Source: Natrinema longum
GTDB taxonomy: Archaea > Halobacteriota > Halobacteria > Halobacteriales > Natrialbaceae
Direction: 5' to 3'
Length of the DNA: 64,000 nucleotides
Assembly: GCF_017352095.1 (NCBI RefSeq)
Contig: NZ_CP071463.1
Span: 124,001-188,000 of the forward strand
Below, piece by piece: positions 8,464-17,680 of this stretch; position 1 is the first letter of the stretch, and every line of letters begins with the position of its first letter. The notes under the pieces were generated by a model that did not search any database, had not been told where the DNA came from, and was given only the letters and a program-made list of their open reading frames with translations. The translations under genes and the position numbers were made by a program.

Positions 8464-10050
8464 TCAGGTGGGACCGTCGCTCTCGGAGGACTCGTTCTCC
8501 GGATTCGTCGGTTCCTGAAACCACCGATCGACCGTCCGCTGGCGTTTGCGCGCCCGGAGTCGGTCCTGTAATCGCTCCTCGATGGCGGTTTGTAACTCGA
8601 GGCCGCGATCCGCGTCCACGTCGTGGGCAGTTGCGGTCCGTCCGAGGAGGGAAGCCGAACTGGCGGTATCAGCCGTTACGCTGGCGAGTCGACGCCGACG
8701 TTGAAATATCGTCGCCTGGTGGAGAACGGCCTGGACTCGGTAGTAGGGAACGACCTTCGTCGTTCGCCGCCAAAATCCCGTTCGCGTGAGGAGGTACCGG
8801 TCGCCAACGTGATAGCCGCGGTTCGACCACTTCAGATGCGCAGCGATCGGGGCGAGCACGGCGAGGACGGCGAGGAGGTACCACCGCTGGACGACGGTCG
8901 TATAGCGGGAAGCGACGTACGCGATGCCGACGACGACACCGACGACGAGCAGGTATCGGACCGCGTACCGCTCTCGAGCGCGTCGTGGCGGCGACTCGAG
9001 ATCGATCGCTCCGAACGGCTCGATCGCGCGTGCGAGTTCGGCCACGCGGTCGGCGTCGGCGAGGGGAATCGCCGACTCGGTTCCGCGGGAGTCAGATTGG
9101 CCCGGCGCATAGCCGGCCGTCTCGACGCTCAGCGCGGCGTAGCCGAACCACCGGAAGGGGATCGACTCCGTGATCGTCAGCGTCTGGACCTTCTCGAGGG
9201 GGATCGTCCCGCTGTACCGTTGCAAGAGGCCACGCTCGTAGTAGAGTTCGTCGTCGACGCGAGTGAGCCGGAAGCCGTAGTATCTGGTAAACGTGAGAGC
9301 CGCGCTGATGATCCAGGCAGCGAGCAGGAAGAGGAAAAGCCCCCATGCGAGTGCGAACAGGCCGGTCGCCGGGCCGGGAAGTTCCGGGAGACGATCGGCG
9401 GGAAGCAAGGTCGTGGGATCGAAGCCGCTCGCGAACGAGAGTGCGATGCCGCCGAGCAAACTCGCCCCCGGATCGATGGTGAACACGCTCAGGATCACGA
9501 GTTCGTGTCGCTGAATTTCGAACAGGAGTTCTTCGTCCTCGGCCGTCTCCCCCTCGGGAGCGTTCGCTTGGTCTTCGAGGGTAGTCGCCTCGGTAGATGG
9601 GGACTCGCTGGCACTCGCACCGCTCCGGAGTTGGCGTCTGAGATGGTGTGCCTCGTCTTCGTCGACGTACTGGAGGCTGACCTCGGTCTGGCCACCACCG
9701 GCCGTTTCGACGTGGACGGCAGCGATGCCGAGGATTCGTCCGAGGACGTTTTGTCTGATGTCGACGTTCTGGACCCGTCCCAGCGGGAGTTCGCGGTCCC
9801 GCCGCGAGATCACGCCGGACGTGACGTCGAACGTGTCGCCGGTGAGTTCGTACCGGAATCGCTGGTAGTAGGCGAACTCGTAGACGATCCCGATGACGAC
9901 CCCGACGGCCACGAGCGGAAGGATCGAGAGCACGTCCATTCCGTTTCCGCCGGGCGAGGCGACGATCCCGATGACGAAAAACAGGAGCCCGGTGTTGAGG
10001 CTGCGCGAGAGCGACCGGACGGCGATCGATGCCGGATGGAGTTTCCTCAT
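8464..10050 (-). CDS. Membrane protein with tandem bacterial PH domains (YdbT-like), copy 1
   Basis: The 528-residue protein contains three bPH2 units between pairs of hydrophobic helices: TGDTFDVTSGVISRRDRELP-type strands recur (about residues 70-150, 245-330 and 415-490), each with an RVQNVD or KVQTL element. Family members are integral membrane proteins of the YdbS/YdbT (DUF304) type, of poorly known envelope function. It starts at 10050, overlapping the stop of the small PH protein by 4 nt (ATGA), so the two are translationally coupled. A paralogue of the whole pair occurs at 14915-16985. Confidence 0.85.
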   Translation of the reverse strand: MRKLHPASIAVRSLSRSLNTGLLFFVIGIVASPGGNGMDVLSILPLVAVGVVIGIVYEFAYYQRFRYELTGDTFDVTSGVISRRDRELPLGRVQNVDIRQNVLGRILGIAAVHVETAGGGQTEVSLQYVDEDEAHHLRRQLRSGASASESPSTEATTLEDQANAPEGETAEDEELLFEIQRHELVILSVFTIDPGASLLGGIALSFASGFDPTTLLPADRLPELPGPATGLFALAWGLFLFLLAAWIISAALTFTRYYGFRLTRVDDELYYERGLLQRYSGTIPLEKVQTLTITESIPFRWFGYAALSVETAGYAPGQSDSRGTESAIPLADADRVAELARAIEPFGAIDLESPPRRARERYAVRYLLVVGVVVGIAYVASRYTTVVQRWYLLAVLAVLAPIAAHLKWSNRGYHVGDRYLLTRTGFWRRTTKVVPYYRVQAVLHQATIFQRRRRLASVTADTASSASLLGRTATAHDVDADRGLELQTAIEERLQDRLRARKRQRTVDRWFQEPTNPENESSESDGPT

Positions 10051-10535
10051 ACGGCGTCCTCACCCTCGCTCTCGATCGCGAGTCGGCGAAGCGACTCCTG
10101 GAGATCTTCCGCGCGTTCCGGCGTCAGTCCGGGGATCGCGACGTCCGAACTCCGGGAGCCGGCCGTATAGACGACGACCGTCGCGAGACCGGTCGTTCGC
10201 TCGAGGGGGGACCGACGGGAGTCGACGTGCTGGACCCGAACGTAGGGGACGACCGTTTTGATGCGGGTAAAGACCCCGTGTTCGATGTAGAGATCGTCGT
10301 CCCGGAGATCGAACCGCCAGACGCCGTAGCGAGCCCAGGCCACGAGGACGCCGGCGATAGCGATGAAGAACGCGAATCCGACGGCGGCAGGCACGAGAAC
10401 CGAGGGTGGGGAGTCCCAAACCGCGGTTCGGGTGAGGGCGACCGCTGCGCCGACGACGAGACCGCCGAAGATCGCGGCTCGGAGGAGCGAGAAGACGAGC
10501 CAGACGACTCGCACTCGTGGGGTGAGCCGTTCCAT
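10047..10535 (-). CDS. Small PH-domain membrane protein (YdbS-like), copy 1
   Basis: The 162-residue protein has two membrane helices (about residues 12-35 and 45-70) followed by one bPH2 domain with YGVWRFDLRDDDLYIEHGVF and VPYVRVQHVD segments. It is the short partner of a YdbS/YdbT pair, with stop and next start overlapping in ATGA at 10047-10050. It is clearly homologous to the protein at 16524-16985 (shared VRVQHVD, VVVYTAGSR and IPGLTP segments). The promoter probably lies in 10536-10647, shared divergently with the wHTH gene. Confidence 0.85.
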   Translation of the reverse strand: MERLTPRVRVVWLVFSLLRAAIFGGLVVGAAVALTRTAVWDSPPSVLVPAAVGFAFFIAIAGVLVAWARYGVWRFDLRDDDLYIEHGVFTRIKTVVPYVRVQHVDSRRSPLERTTGLATVVVYTAGSRSSDVAIPGLTPERAEDLQESLRRLAIESEGEDAV

Positions 10536-10647
10536 ACGTACTGTGAGCGGAGGATCGGATTAAAGGATGGGAATGCGGTGGCGGTTCTCACGGCGTGAAA
10601 CGGATTCGGTGCATAGCTATTTGTGAGTAGTTAACGTACGACAACTA

Positions 10648-11010
10648 ATGGGCTACGATCACAACATGGTGGACATCTCTGCCCTCCAATCAGCGTCCGG
10701 TGAGATGGCGGTCGACGACGTGATCCGCACCCTCGGGAATCGTCACGCTCGAAACGCGATTATCTATCTTCACGACCATCCGAGGGCGACGTTCGACGAG
10801 CTCGCCGACGTTCTCGCCGCGAGTGAGGCCAGTAGCGACGAGACGATTTCCACACCAGCCGACCGGGAACGGATCCGTATTCAACTCTACCACGCGATCC
10901 TCCCCCGACTCGCCGAGGTCGGGTTCGTTCGATTCGACAGCGAGACGAACACCGTCACCGACACGACGATCCCGAAACCGGTGGTCGACGCGCTGGGGAT
11001 CGGGGACTAG
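10648..11010 (+). CDS. Winged-helix-type small regulator (DUF7344-like)
   Basis: The 120-residue protein reads as a winged helix: a helix in DDVIRTLGNRHARNAIIYLH, then TFDELADVLA, an ERIRIQLYHAILPRLAEVGF recognition region and a VRFDSETNTVTDT wing. It resembles the haloarchaeal DUF7344 regulators, recalled without a search. The alternative start at 10666 (MVDISAL) is equally possible. It precedes the DICT-domain gene by 5 nt and is probably co-transcribed, suggesting a two-gene sensory or regulatory unit. Confidence 0.75.
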   Translation: MGYDHNMVDISALQSASGEMAVDDVIRTLGNRHARNAIIYLHDHPRATFDELADVLAASEASSDETISTPADRERIRIQLYHAILPRLAEVGFVRFDSETNTVTDTTIPKPVVDALGIGD

Positions 11011-11015
11011 CTGCC

Positions 11016-11774
11016 ATGCACTCGCTTCGAGAGAGTTTCGAACCCGTCACACGACGGCGAAAAACGCTCGAGATACACACCGACGAGGAGTCGGTCATCA
11101 CCGAGCTCCGACACCAGTTCGACACGCGCAACGTCGACGTAATCCACCACCCCCTGGGATCGCTCGACGAGACCGGGTTCGTAATCATCCGAACCGACGA
11201 CGGAGAATTTCAGGGAGCACTGGGAATCGATCACTTCGAGGCGATACTCTCACCCGACAGTCATCCGCCGTGGGAACTCGCCGACACCGATCACGATCAC
11301 GCGGAGCTGTTCCGATTCCTCGAGAACACGCTGTTTTCGTCGTACAGCCGTCGACAGATGATCGCTACGTCTCGTGAAATCGAAGAACGGGCCTGGCGCG
11401 TCGGTCGCGGCCGATTGTACGCGGGCTTCCAGCGGGCTGGTGCGCTCCGTGCACAGGCCGACATCTACGAACGGTTCGGAAACCGCGAATCGATCACCGT
11501 CGCAGTGTTCCTCGACGATCAGCGAGACGTGGCGTTTCCCGACCCCGTGACGGTCATCACGGACGCCGAGAGCGAACTCGGGGCGTTCTGGTTCGTCGTG
11601 TTCGACGGCGGCGGGAACGATCTGCATCAGTGTGCCCTGGTCGCCGAGGAACGGGATCCCGGCCAGTACTACGGGTTCTGGACGTTCGAACCGGCGATCG
11701 TCGGTGAACTGTTCGCGTATCTCGAGCGGACCTACGCCGTCTCCGAACCCGAAAGCGATGACACCACCCGGTAG
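11016..11774 (+). CDS. DICT-domain sensory protein
   Basis: The 252-residue soluble protein matches the DICT domain (found with diguanylate cyclases and two-component systems): an N-terminal SLRESFEPVTRRRKTLEIHT segment, a middle MIATSREIEERAWRVGRGRLYAGFQ helix, and C-terminal strands with LGAFWFVVFDG and YGFWTFEP. In haloarchaea these proteins are thought to be light, redox or stress sensors acting with HTH partners. It starts 5 nt after the winged-helix gene, so the two probably form an operon. No kinase or output domain is fused. Confidence 0.8.
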   Translation: MHSLRESFEPVTRRRKTLEIHTDEESVITELRHQFDTRNVDVIHHPLGSLDETGFVIIRTDDGEFQGALGIDHFEAILSPDSHPPWELADTDHDHAELFRFLENTLFSSYSRRQMIATSREIEERAWRVGRGRLYAGFQRAGALRAQADIYERFGNRESITVAVFLDDQRDVAFPDPVTVITDAESELGAFWFVVFDGGGNDLHQCALVAEERDPGQYYGFWTFEPAIVGELFAYLERTYAVSEPESDDTTR

Positions 11775-11838
11775 TTGTTCCGACGGCTGTCCCTCCGCGA
11801 TCACGACGCCTGAGGACACGAGAGTAACGGTTCGGCGG

Positions 11839-12072
11839 TTAGTGGGTCGCGGTTCGGACGTCCTCGACGCGATAGAGGTCCTGCTGGAGTCCGTCACCCT
11901 CGCAGTCCTCGTTCGGACACTCGTAGTGCCAGCCATCCTGGGTCGCGCTTCCTTCCTGGAATCGCTCCCCACATACCTGACAGAAGAGTTGTCCCTTTTT
12001 GCACGTATCCCGGTGGAGTTCGAGGGCGAGTTCGGTCTGGAACGACTGGTTGCAGTTACGACAGGTGTGCAT
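11839..12072 (-). CDS. Small C2H2/CxxC zinc-finger protein (HVO_2901-like)
   Basis: The 77-residue protein contains two zinc-binding motifs: CRNCNQSFQTELALELHRDTC (a C2H2-like finger, residues 4-24) and CQVCGERF with CPNEDC (residues 32-54). This resembles the haloarchaeal HVO_2901-type zinc finger proteins. The start at 12072 is chosen because the zinc finger begins at residue 4; the upstream in-frame extension to 12285 is Arg-rich and not protein-like. Function is unknown, with RNA or DNA binding plausible. It is divergent from the CBS-domain gene. Confidence 0.8.
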   Translation of the reverse strand: MHTCRNCNQSFQTELALELHRDTCKKGQLFCQVCGERFQEGSATQDGWHYECPNEDCEGDGLQQDLYRVEDVRTATH

Positions 12073-12371
12073 ATTTCGTCTGACGCGAGCATCCACCAAA
12101 ACCCCTTGGGTTCTTTTATTCCGCCGTATTCCGCGTTGATTCGGGCTCGATACCCCGATTTGTCCGCGACGAGCCGGGAAAAAAGAGTGTTCGAACGGCG
12201 GATTTACTCGACATCGAGTATTCCGTTTGTTGGTAGGTCGCGAACGCAGTGACTCGTGTGAACACACCGGTCGATGGACTGTCACACCGCTGGTACCTGG
12301 AGGATCGACGAGCGATTTCGTTCGAACGGAAACCGCATCGAATTTGTGTCTCCCCGGGTAACAATACGGTC

Positions 12372-13448
12372 ATGAATTCGCTCGTCATCGGCGGGCGGTT
12401 GTTCGCAGGCGTGTTGCTCATCCTGGCGAACGCCTTCTTCGTTGCCATCGAGTTCGCGTTGACACGCGCGCGGCAGTTCAGCGAGGAGGAATTCGTCGGT
12501 GATACCCCCAAACTACAGCGAGCGTGGGAGATGACCGACGATCTCGAACTCTATCTCACGACGTGCCAGGTGGGGATTACGGCCTCGAGTATCGCCGTCG
12601 GGATCGTCGCCGAACCGGCGCTGGCGGCCATCTTCGAGCCGTTTTTCGAGAATACGGCGCTGGCAACGATCGGGAGCGGGGCGATCCTCGCGTTCCTCAT
12701 CATCAACCTCGTCCACCTGACCCACGGCGAACAGACGCCGACGTATCTGGGCGTCGAACGGTCGCGGCTGGTCTGTCGGTACGGAGCCACACCGCTGTAC
12801 TGGTTCTACCGGATCATTTCGCCGGTCATCACGCTCGGCGACGGGATCGCGAAACTGACGCTCAAACTCTTCGGGATCGAGATGACAGGGGCGTGGCTCG
12901 AGACCGAGGAGGACGTCATCGAATCGCGGGCCGACCTCCGGAATCGACTCGGGTCCGTTCTCGAGGAAGGCGACCTCTCAGAGGAACGCCGCGAGGAGGT
13001 GATGAACGCGTTCGCTATCGGCGAGCAACCGATCCAGGAAGTCATGGTCCCGCCGGAGGAGATCGTCTCGCTGTCGACCGAGGCCACCCCCGAAGAAAAC
13101 TTCCGGAAGATGGAAGAGCGCCCGCAGACGCGGTATCCGCTGGTCGGCGAGACGATGACCGACTTCCGCGGGATCGTCTACGCACCGGTTTTCGTCCGCC
13201 ACCGCGAGAAACTGGCCGCGGGCGACATCGACTTCGCCGAACTGGCGGCCCCACCGATGACGCTCTCGCCCGACGCGGACGTCAGCGACGCGGTCGATCA
13301 GTTCCAGGCGGAGAATCAGGAACTCGCTTTAGTCATCGAAGACGGGGACGTCGTCGGGCTGGTCACCGTGACCGACCTGCTCGAGGCGGTGATGGGCGAC
13401 ATCGAAGATCCGCTCGATCAGGCACAACTTGATCCGGTCGATCGGTGA
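12372..13448 (+). CDS. CNNM/CorC-type membrane protein with CBS pair (hemolysin family)
   Basis: The 358-residue protein has a DUF21 (CNNM) transmembrane domain with three to four helices (about residues 1-165, starting LVIGGRLFAGVLLILANAFF) and a cytoplasmic CBS pair (about residues 205-345, containing MVPPEEIVSLSTEA and VGLVTVTDLLEAVMGDIEDP). Such proteins are linked to Mg2+/Co2+ efflux or homeostasis; earlier hemolysin names are historical. The ATG at 12372 fits directly before the first membrane helix; the ORF could extend to 12249 but that part is basic and non-conserved in appearance. Transport activity is inferred from family membership. Confidence 0.85.
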   Translation: MNSLVIGGRLFAGVLLILANAFFVAIEFALTRARQFSEEEFVGDTPKLQRAWEMTDDLELYLTTCQVGITASSIAVGIVAEPALAAIFEPFFENTALATIGSGAILAFLIINLVHLTHGEQTPTYLGVERSRLVCRYGATPLYWFYRIISPVITLGDGIAKLTLKLFGIEMTGAWLETEEDVIESRADLRNRLGSVLEEGDLSEERREEVMNAFAIGEQPIQEVMVPPEEIVSLSTEATPEENFRKMEERPQTRYPLVGETMTDFRGIVYAPVFVRHREKLAAGDIDFAELAAPPMTLSPDADVSDAVDQFQAENQELALVIEDGDVVGLVTVTDLLEAVMGDIEDPLDQAQLDPVDR

Positions 13449-13478
13449 TCGGTCACGACTCGATCGACCGCTGTCGGC

Positions 13479-14894
13479 TCAGTCGTCCTGTCCGAGAATG
13501 CCGCGCTCGGCCATCTTCCGCGGGTCGAGCACCTCGTCGGCTTCCTCCTCGTCGAGGTAGCCCTTCTCGAGGACGACTTCGCGAACGGTCTTGTCCTCCT
13601 TGAGCGCGGTCTTGGCGACCTCGCTGGCCTTGTCGTAGCCGATGTGGACGTTCAGCGAGGTGGCCATCGCCATCGACTGCTCGACGCGCTCGGCGCAGTA
13701 CTCCTCGTTGGCCTCGAGCTTTCGGACGAACCGCTCGCCGAAGACCTGGCTGGCGTTCGAGATGAGTTCGGCCGACTCGAGGAAGTTGTGGGCCAGCACG
13801 GGCTTGTAGAGGTTCAGATCGATCTGGCCCTCCGCAGCGCCGGCCGAGACGGCGGCGTCGTTGCCGACGACCTGCTTGTGGACCTGGTTGACGGCTTCGG
13901 CGACGACGGGGTTGATTTTGCCGGGCATGATCGAGGAGCCGGGCTGGTTCTCCGGCTGCTCGATCTCGCCGAGCCCGTTGCGCGGCCCGGAGGCCAGCAG
14001 TCGGAGGTCGTTGGCGATCTTGTTCAGCGAGCCCGCCACCGTCCGAAGCGCGCCGTGGGCCTCGCTCATCGCGTCGTGGGCCGCCTGGGCCTCGAAGTGG
14101 TTGTCGGCCTCGCGGAACTGGACGCCGGTCTCTTTCGTGATGTACTCGGCGGCGCGGCCGGGGAACTCCTCGTGGGTGTTCAGGCCGGTCCCGGTCGCGG
14201 TCCCGCCCAGCGCGAGTTCGCCGAGGTGGTCACGCACCTGGTCGACGCGGGCCAGTCCCTTCTCGACCTGCGTGCGGTAGCCCGAGAACTCCTGGCCGAG
14301 CGTGACCGGCGTCGCGTCCTGCAGGTGCGTGCGGCCGGTCTTGATGACGTCGTCGAACTCCTCTTCTTTCTCCTCGAGCGCTTCGCGGAGGGTGTCGAGC
14401 GCGGGGATGACGTCTTTCTCGACGGCCTCGAGGGAGGCGACGTGCATCGCGGTCGGGATGACGTCGTTGCTCGACTGGCCGTAGTTGACGTGGTCGTTGG
14501 GGTGGACGACGCGGTCGCCGATCCCCGAGCCCATGATCTCGGCGGCGCGGTTGGCGATGACCTCGTTGGCGTTCATGTTCGAGGAGGTGCCCGAGCCGGT
14601 CTGGAAGATATCGACCGGGAACTGGTCGTCGTGTTCGCCGGCGATGACCTCGTCGGCGGCCTCGATGATCGCCTCGGCGACGTCGTCGTCGACCAGGCCG
14701 AGATCGCGGTTGGCCTGTGCGGCGGCCTTCTTGACGACGCCGAGCCCGCGGACGAACCGGCGGCTGAACGTGATCCCCGAGATGGGGAAGTTCTGGATGG
14801 CGCGTTGGGTCTGTGCACCCCAGTAGGCGTCCGCCGGCACTTGCATCTCGCCGAGGCTGTCCTCCTCGATTCGGTAGTCGTCTCCGTCTGCCAT
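13479..14894 (-). CDS. fumC: Class II fumarate hydratase
   Basis: The 471-residue length suits FumC. The N-terminus has the WGAQTQRAIQNFPISG substrate-site motif, then TGSGTSSNMN (residues about 98-107) and the lyase-superfamily signature GSSIMPGKINPV (about 318-329). The enzyme interconverts fumarate and malate in the TCA cycle, cytosolic and iron-independent. The start is 20 nt downstream of the PH-protein stop. A TATA-like element (14919-14927) inside the end of the PH gene sits 25-33 nt before the fumC ATG, so it can be transcribed independently. Confidence 0.95.
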   Translation of the reverse strand: MADGDDYRIEEDSLGEMQVPADAYWGAQTQRAIQNFPISGITFSRRFVRGLGVVKKAAAQANRDLGLVDDDVAEAIIEAADEVIAGEHDDQFPVDIFQTGSGTSSNMNANEVIANRAAEIMGSGIGDRVVHPNDHVNYGQSSNDVIPTAMHVASLEAVEKDVIPALDTLREALEEKEEEFDDVIKTGRTHLQDATPVTLGQEFSGYRTQVEKGLARVDQVRDHLGELALGGTATGTGLNTHEEFPGRAAEYITKETGVQFREADNHFEAQAAHDAMSEAHGALRTVAGSLNKIANDLRLLASGPRNGLGEIEQPENQPGSSIMPGKINPVVAEAVNQVHKQVVGNDAAVSAGAAEGQIDLNLYKPVLAHNFLESAELISNASQVFGERFVRKLEANEEYCAERVEQSMAMATSLNVHIGYDKASEVAKTALKEDKTVREVVLEKGYLDEEEADEVLDPRKMAERGILGQDD

Positions 14895-14914
14895 ACGCGG
14901 AGCCTCGGGGCCGG

Positions 14915-16522
14915 TCAGGTAAAATCCACCGAAAGCCCGAGATCGTCCCCGCGAGCGCGCTCGCGCAGCGCCGACTGAAGTCGTTCCCGGCCAGTTCCCT
15001 GGAGTTCGCGTGCCGTCTCGAGGTCGACGTCGTAGATCGTCGGCATCCCCCAGGAAAACGTCCGCGAACTGGCGGTGTCGACGACCAGCGATGCGAGCCC
15101 GAGTCGGCGCTGAAAGATCGACCGCCGCGTCGAGACCGTCTGGATCCGATAGTAGGGGATCACGGTCGTCCGCCGCTTCCAGAACCCGGTCCGAATCACG
15201 AGGTGGTCGTCACCGACGGCGTACCCGAGGTTGACGTACCTCAGGTGCGCTGCGGGCGGGACCGCAACGAAGACGATTGCGGCGACATACCAGCGCTCGA
15301 GGCTGGAGACCTGCGCGAGTCCGGCGGCCGCAGCGACGAGGATCGCCCCGATGATGGCGTACCGGACGAGGTAGCGCCGGCGGGCCAGCGTCGGTGGACT
15401 CCGGAACCGGGGCGATTCGATGCCGGTGAGAGTCTCGGCGAACCGGTAGACGCGATCGGACCCGGCCAGCGGAACGGCCGACTGGCTGCCACCGCCGCTA
15501 TCGGGGCCGTAGCCCGCAGTTTCGACCCACAGCCCGGCGTAGCCCACCAGTCGCTGAAGCGGGTTCTCGGTGACGGTGACCGACTGGACCTTCTCGACGG
15601 GGATCGAGCCGCTATAGCGCTGGATCAGTCCGCGCTCGTAGACGAAATCGTCCCCTGCCCGTCCGAGGTGGAACCCGTAGTAGTTCGCGACCGTGTAGAT
15701 CGCACTCGCAACGTACGTGACGGCCGCCCACTGGAGAGCGGTGATCGCGATCAACACGAGGAGGGGACCGACCGCGGCACCGTCGAGCGACGCCGGGCCG
15801 CCGAAGGGATGCGCAACGTCGAAGACGAACGCAGGAACGGCTCCCGCCTGCGAATCCGAGTCCGCGCTCTGCAGGAACACGACCAGCATGACCGGAAAGA
15901 TCGCGGCTCCCCAGCGAAACGACGTCGTCGCGTAGAGGACGAGTTCCCGGAACTCGAGGTCGAACAGGGGGATCGGTGTGTCGGCGTCTCGAGGCCGGTC
16001 GTCAGGCCCGGGTTCGGCGGCGGGTGACGTGTCGGCGGCCGCGGCCGAATCCGTCGGACCGTCGACCGGCGGTTCCTCGGCCCCGGCCGTCAGCCGGCGG
16101 ATCTCCGATCGGAGACGCTCGGCCTCGTCCTCGGCGACGTAGTTCAGAGTCGCCTCGGTGTCGCCGCCGCCGGCGGTCTCGATCGAGACGACGGCGAGCC
16201 CGAGGACCCGCTGGAGAACGCCCTGCGAGACGTCGACGTTCTGGATACGACGATAGGGGATCTCGCGAGATCGCCGCGAAAACACGCCCGAGGTGACGTC
16301 GAAGGTGTCCGCGGTGATCGCGTACGTAAACCGGTAGTAGTACGCGAGGCCGTAGCCGACGCCGACGACGAGCCCGATCGGAGCCAGCCAGAACACCCAG
16401 CCGATATCGACTGCGTCCACGAAACTCGAGAGGATCATGACGACGAAAAACGGCATCGAGAATCCGGTGACGCCGCGCTGAAGGGCCATCGACACCGCGC
16501 TGAGTGGGTGCAGCCGATTCAT
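14915..16522 (-). CDS. Membrane protein with tandem bacterial PH domains (YdbT-like), copy 2
   Basis: The 535-residue paralogue of the protein at 8464-10050 shares the whole layout: paired membrane helices, a YYYRFTYAITADTFDVTSG segment, IQNVD and KVQSVTVTENP elements, and a third PH unit ending RRLGLASLVVDTASS. It differs most in an acidic, Pro-rich linker near residues 160-200. The start at 16522 lies 1 nt after the stop of the small PH protein, so the pair is coupled as in copy 1. Envelope function unknown. Confidence 0.85.
   Translation of the reverse strand: MNRLHPLSAVSMALQRGVTGFSMPFFVVMILSSFVDAVDIGWVFWLAPIGLVVGVGYGLAYYYRFTYAITADTFDVTSGVFSRRSREIPYRRIQNVDVSQGVLQRVLGLAVVSIETAGGGDTEATLNYVAEDEAERLRSEIRRLTAGAEEPPVDGPTDSAAAADTSPAAEPGPDDRPRDADTPIPLFDLEFRELVLYATTSFRWGAAIFPVMLVVFLQSADSDSQAGAVPAFVFDVAHPFGGPASLDGAAVGPLLVLIAITALQWAAVTYVASAIYTVANYYGFHLGRAGDDFVYERGLIQRYSGSIPVEKVQSVTVTENPLQRLVGYAGLWVETAGYGPDSGGGSQSAVPLAGSDRVYRFAETLTGIESPRFRSPPTLARRRYLVRYAIIGAILVAAAAGLAQVSSLERWYVAAIVFVAVPPAAHLRYVNLGYAVGDDHLVIRTGFWKRRTTVIPYYRIQTVSTRRSIFQRRLGLASLVVDTASSRTFSWGMPTIYDVDLETARELQGTGRERLQSALRERARGDDLGLSVDFT
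14919..14927 (-). promoter_or_regulatory. Putative fumC promoter element inside the upstream ORF
   Basis: On the minus strand the sequence ggattttac lies 25-33 nt before the fumC ATG (14894). It overlaps the last codons of the PH-domain gene, whose stop is at 14915-14917. Spacing fits a leaderless or very short-leader haloarchaeal transcript. Confidence 0.4.
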
Positions 16523-16523
16523 G

Positions 16524-16985
16524 TTAGACGGCGTCCTCGGCCTCGCTCTCGACGGCCAGTTCGCGAAGCGTGTCCTGCAGGTTCCGTGCTCGATCGGGCG
16601 TCAATCCCGGAATCCGTACGTCCGCGTTCCGGGAGCCGGCCGTGTAGACCACGACGCTCGAGAGGCCGAGCACCCGCTCGATGGGCCCGAACTGCGTGTC
16701 GACGTGCTGGACGCGGACGAACGGGACGGCGGTCTCGACGAACGTGACGACGCCGCGCTCGAGATAGAGGGCGTCCGCTTGCAGTTCGAACCGCCAGACC
16801 TGGTAGCGGCGGACGGCGTAGCCGACGGTGAGAAGCAGTGCGACGACGACGGCGGCCGCGATCGCGAGCGCCGGAACGGTGACTCGCCACTGGTCGAGGG
16901 CGAGGAGGGCGACGGCGAGGACGATCGCCGCGATCGCGCCGCGGGCGATCCAGATGAGCCTGATGCGGGGATGAAGCGTCTCCAT
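16524..16985 (-). CDS. Small PH-domain membrane protein (YdbS-like), copy 2
   Basis: The 153-residue protein has two N-terminal membrane helices and one bPH2 domain (RRYQVWRFELQADALYLERG, FVRVQHVD, VVVYTAGSR). It is the paralogue of 10047-10535, with the same C-terminal ending pattern (E-S-E-x-E-DAV). It heads the order small PH, large PH, fumC, on the minus strand. A TATA-like aaatatata-type stretch upstream of 16985 (around 17005-17015) can serve as its promoter. Confidence 0.85.
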   Translation of the reverse strand: METLHPRIRLIWIARGAIAAIVLAVALLALDQWRVTVPALAIAAAVVVALLLTVGYAVRRYQVWRFELQADALYLERGVVTFVETAVPFVRVQHVDTQFGPIERVLGLSSVVVYTAGSRNADVRIPGLTPDRARNLQDTLRELAVESEAEDAV

Positions 16986-17155
16986 GTCGGAGTAGTGTCA
17001 ACGTAAATATATAAAACCACGGTTCCGCCGGAATCGGAGAGCGTAGGGACAACCGGGACGGCCACTGTCGGGCCCGGAAAGTTCCGTCTGGCGGGCCCGA
17101 CGGGCCGGAAAGACGAGCGCCGTCGGGGCTCGCGGTAGGCGAGCGGGCGGCAGCG

Positions 17156-17659
17156 TCAATCGTCGGCGGGGACCGTCAGGACCGGCACCGACGACGCCCG
17201 GCGGACGCGGTCGGTGACGCTGGTCGGCGAGAGGTACCGGCTGAGGCCGGTCCGGGTCGGTTCGCCGATCACGACGAGATCGACGTCGTTGTGGTCGGCA
17301 TAGCGGGCGATCTCCGCGGCCGGATCGCCGTAGCGGAGCCGTTTCGAGACCGAGATGTCGGTTCCAATGGCCGCGTCGCCGACCGTATCGACCGCCGCCT
17401 CGGCGCTGTCTTCCCGGCGCTCGACGACCACGTCCCAGCCGTCGACGGACGCGGTCATGCGGACGACCGACAGCGCGTCGACTCGAGCGCCGTGTCGGGC
17501 GGCCTCCGCGACCGCGACCCGGCCGACCGCAGCGGGCGTCTCACCGTCGACCGCGACGAGAACGCGATCGAACCCGCCTGTGTCGGTGACTGCTGCGTTC
17601 GCCCGTTCCCGGCCGCCGATTCGGGTCGATTCCTCCGTCCCGCACAACGCCGATTCCAT
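17156..17659 (-). CDS. UspA-family universal stress protein
   Basis: The 167-residue protein has the USP fold: FDRVLVAVDG near residue 30, the Rossmann-like middle, and VDLVVIGEPTRTGLSRYLSPTSVTDRV near the C-terminus. The nucleotide-binding Gly motif G-2x-G-9x-G(S/T) is altered (the loop reads GEPTRTGLSRYLSPTS), so ATP binding is doubtful. An N-terminal 28-residue extension precedes the first strand; an internal start is possible. The gene has its own strong AT-rich promoter upstream. Confidence 0.85.
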   Translation of the reverse strand: MESALCGTEESTRIGGRERANAAVTDTGGFDRVLVAVDGETPAAVGRVAVAEAARHGARVDALSVVRMTASVDGWDVVVERREDSAEAAVDTVGDAAIGTDISVSKRLRYGDPAAEIARYADHNDVDLVVIGEPTRTGLSRYLSPTSVTDRVRRASSVPVLTVPADD

Positions 17660-17680
17660 ACGTCACTATTCTGGCCACAT

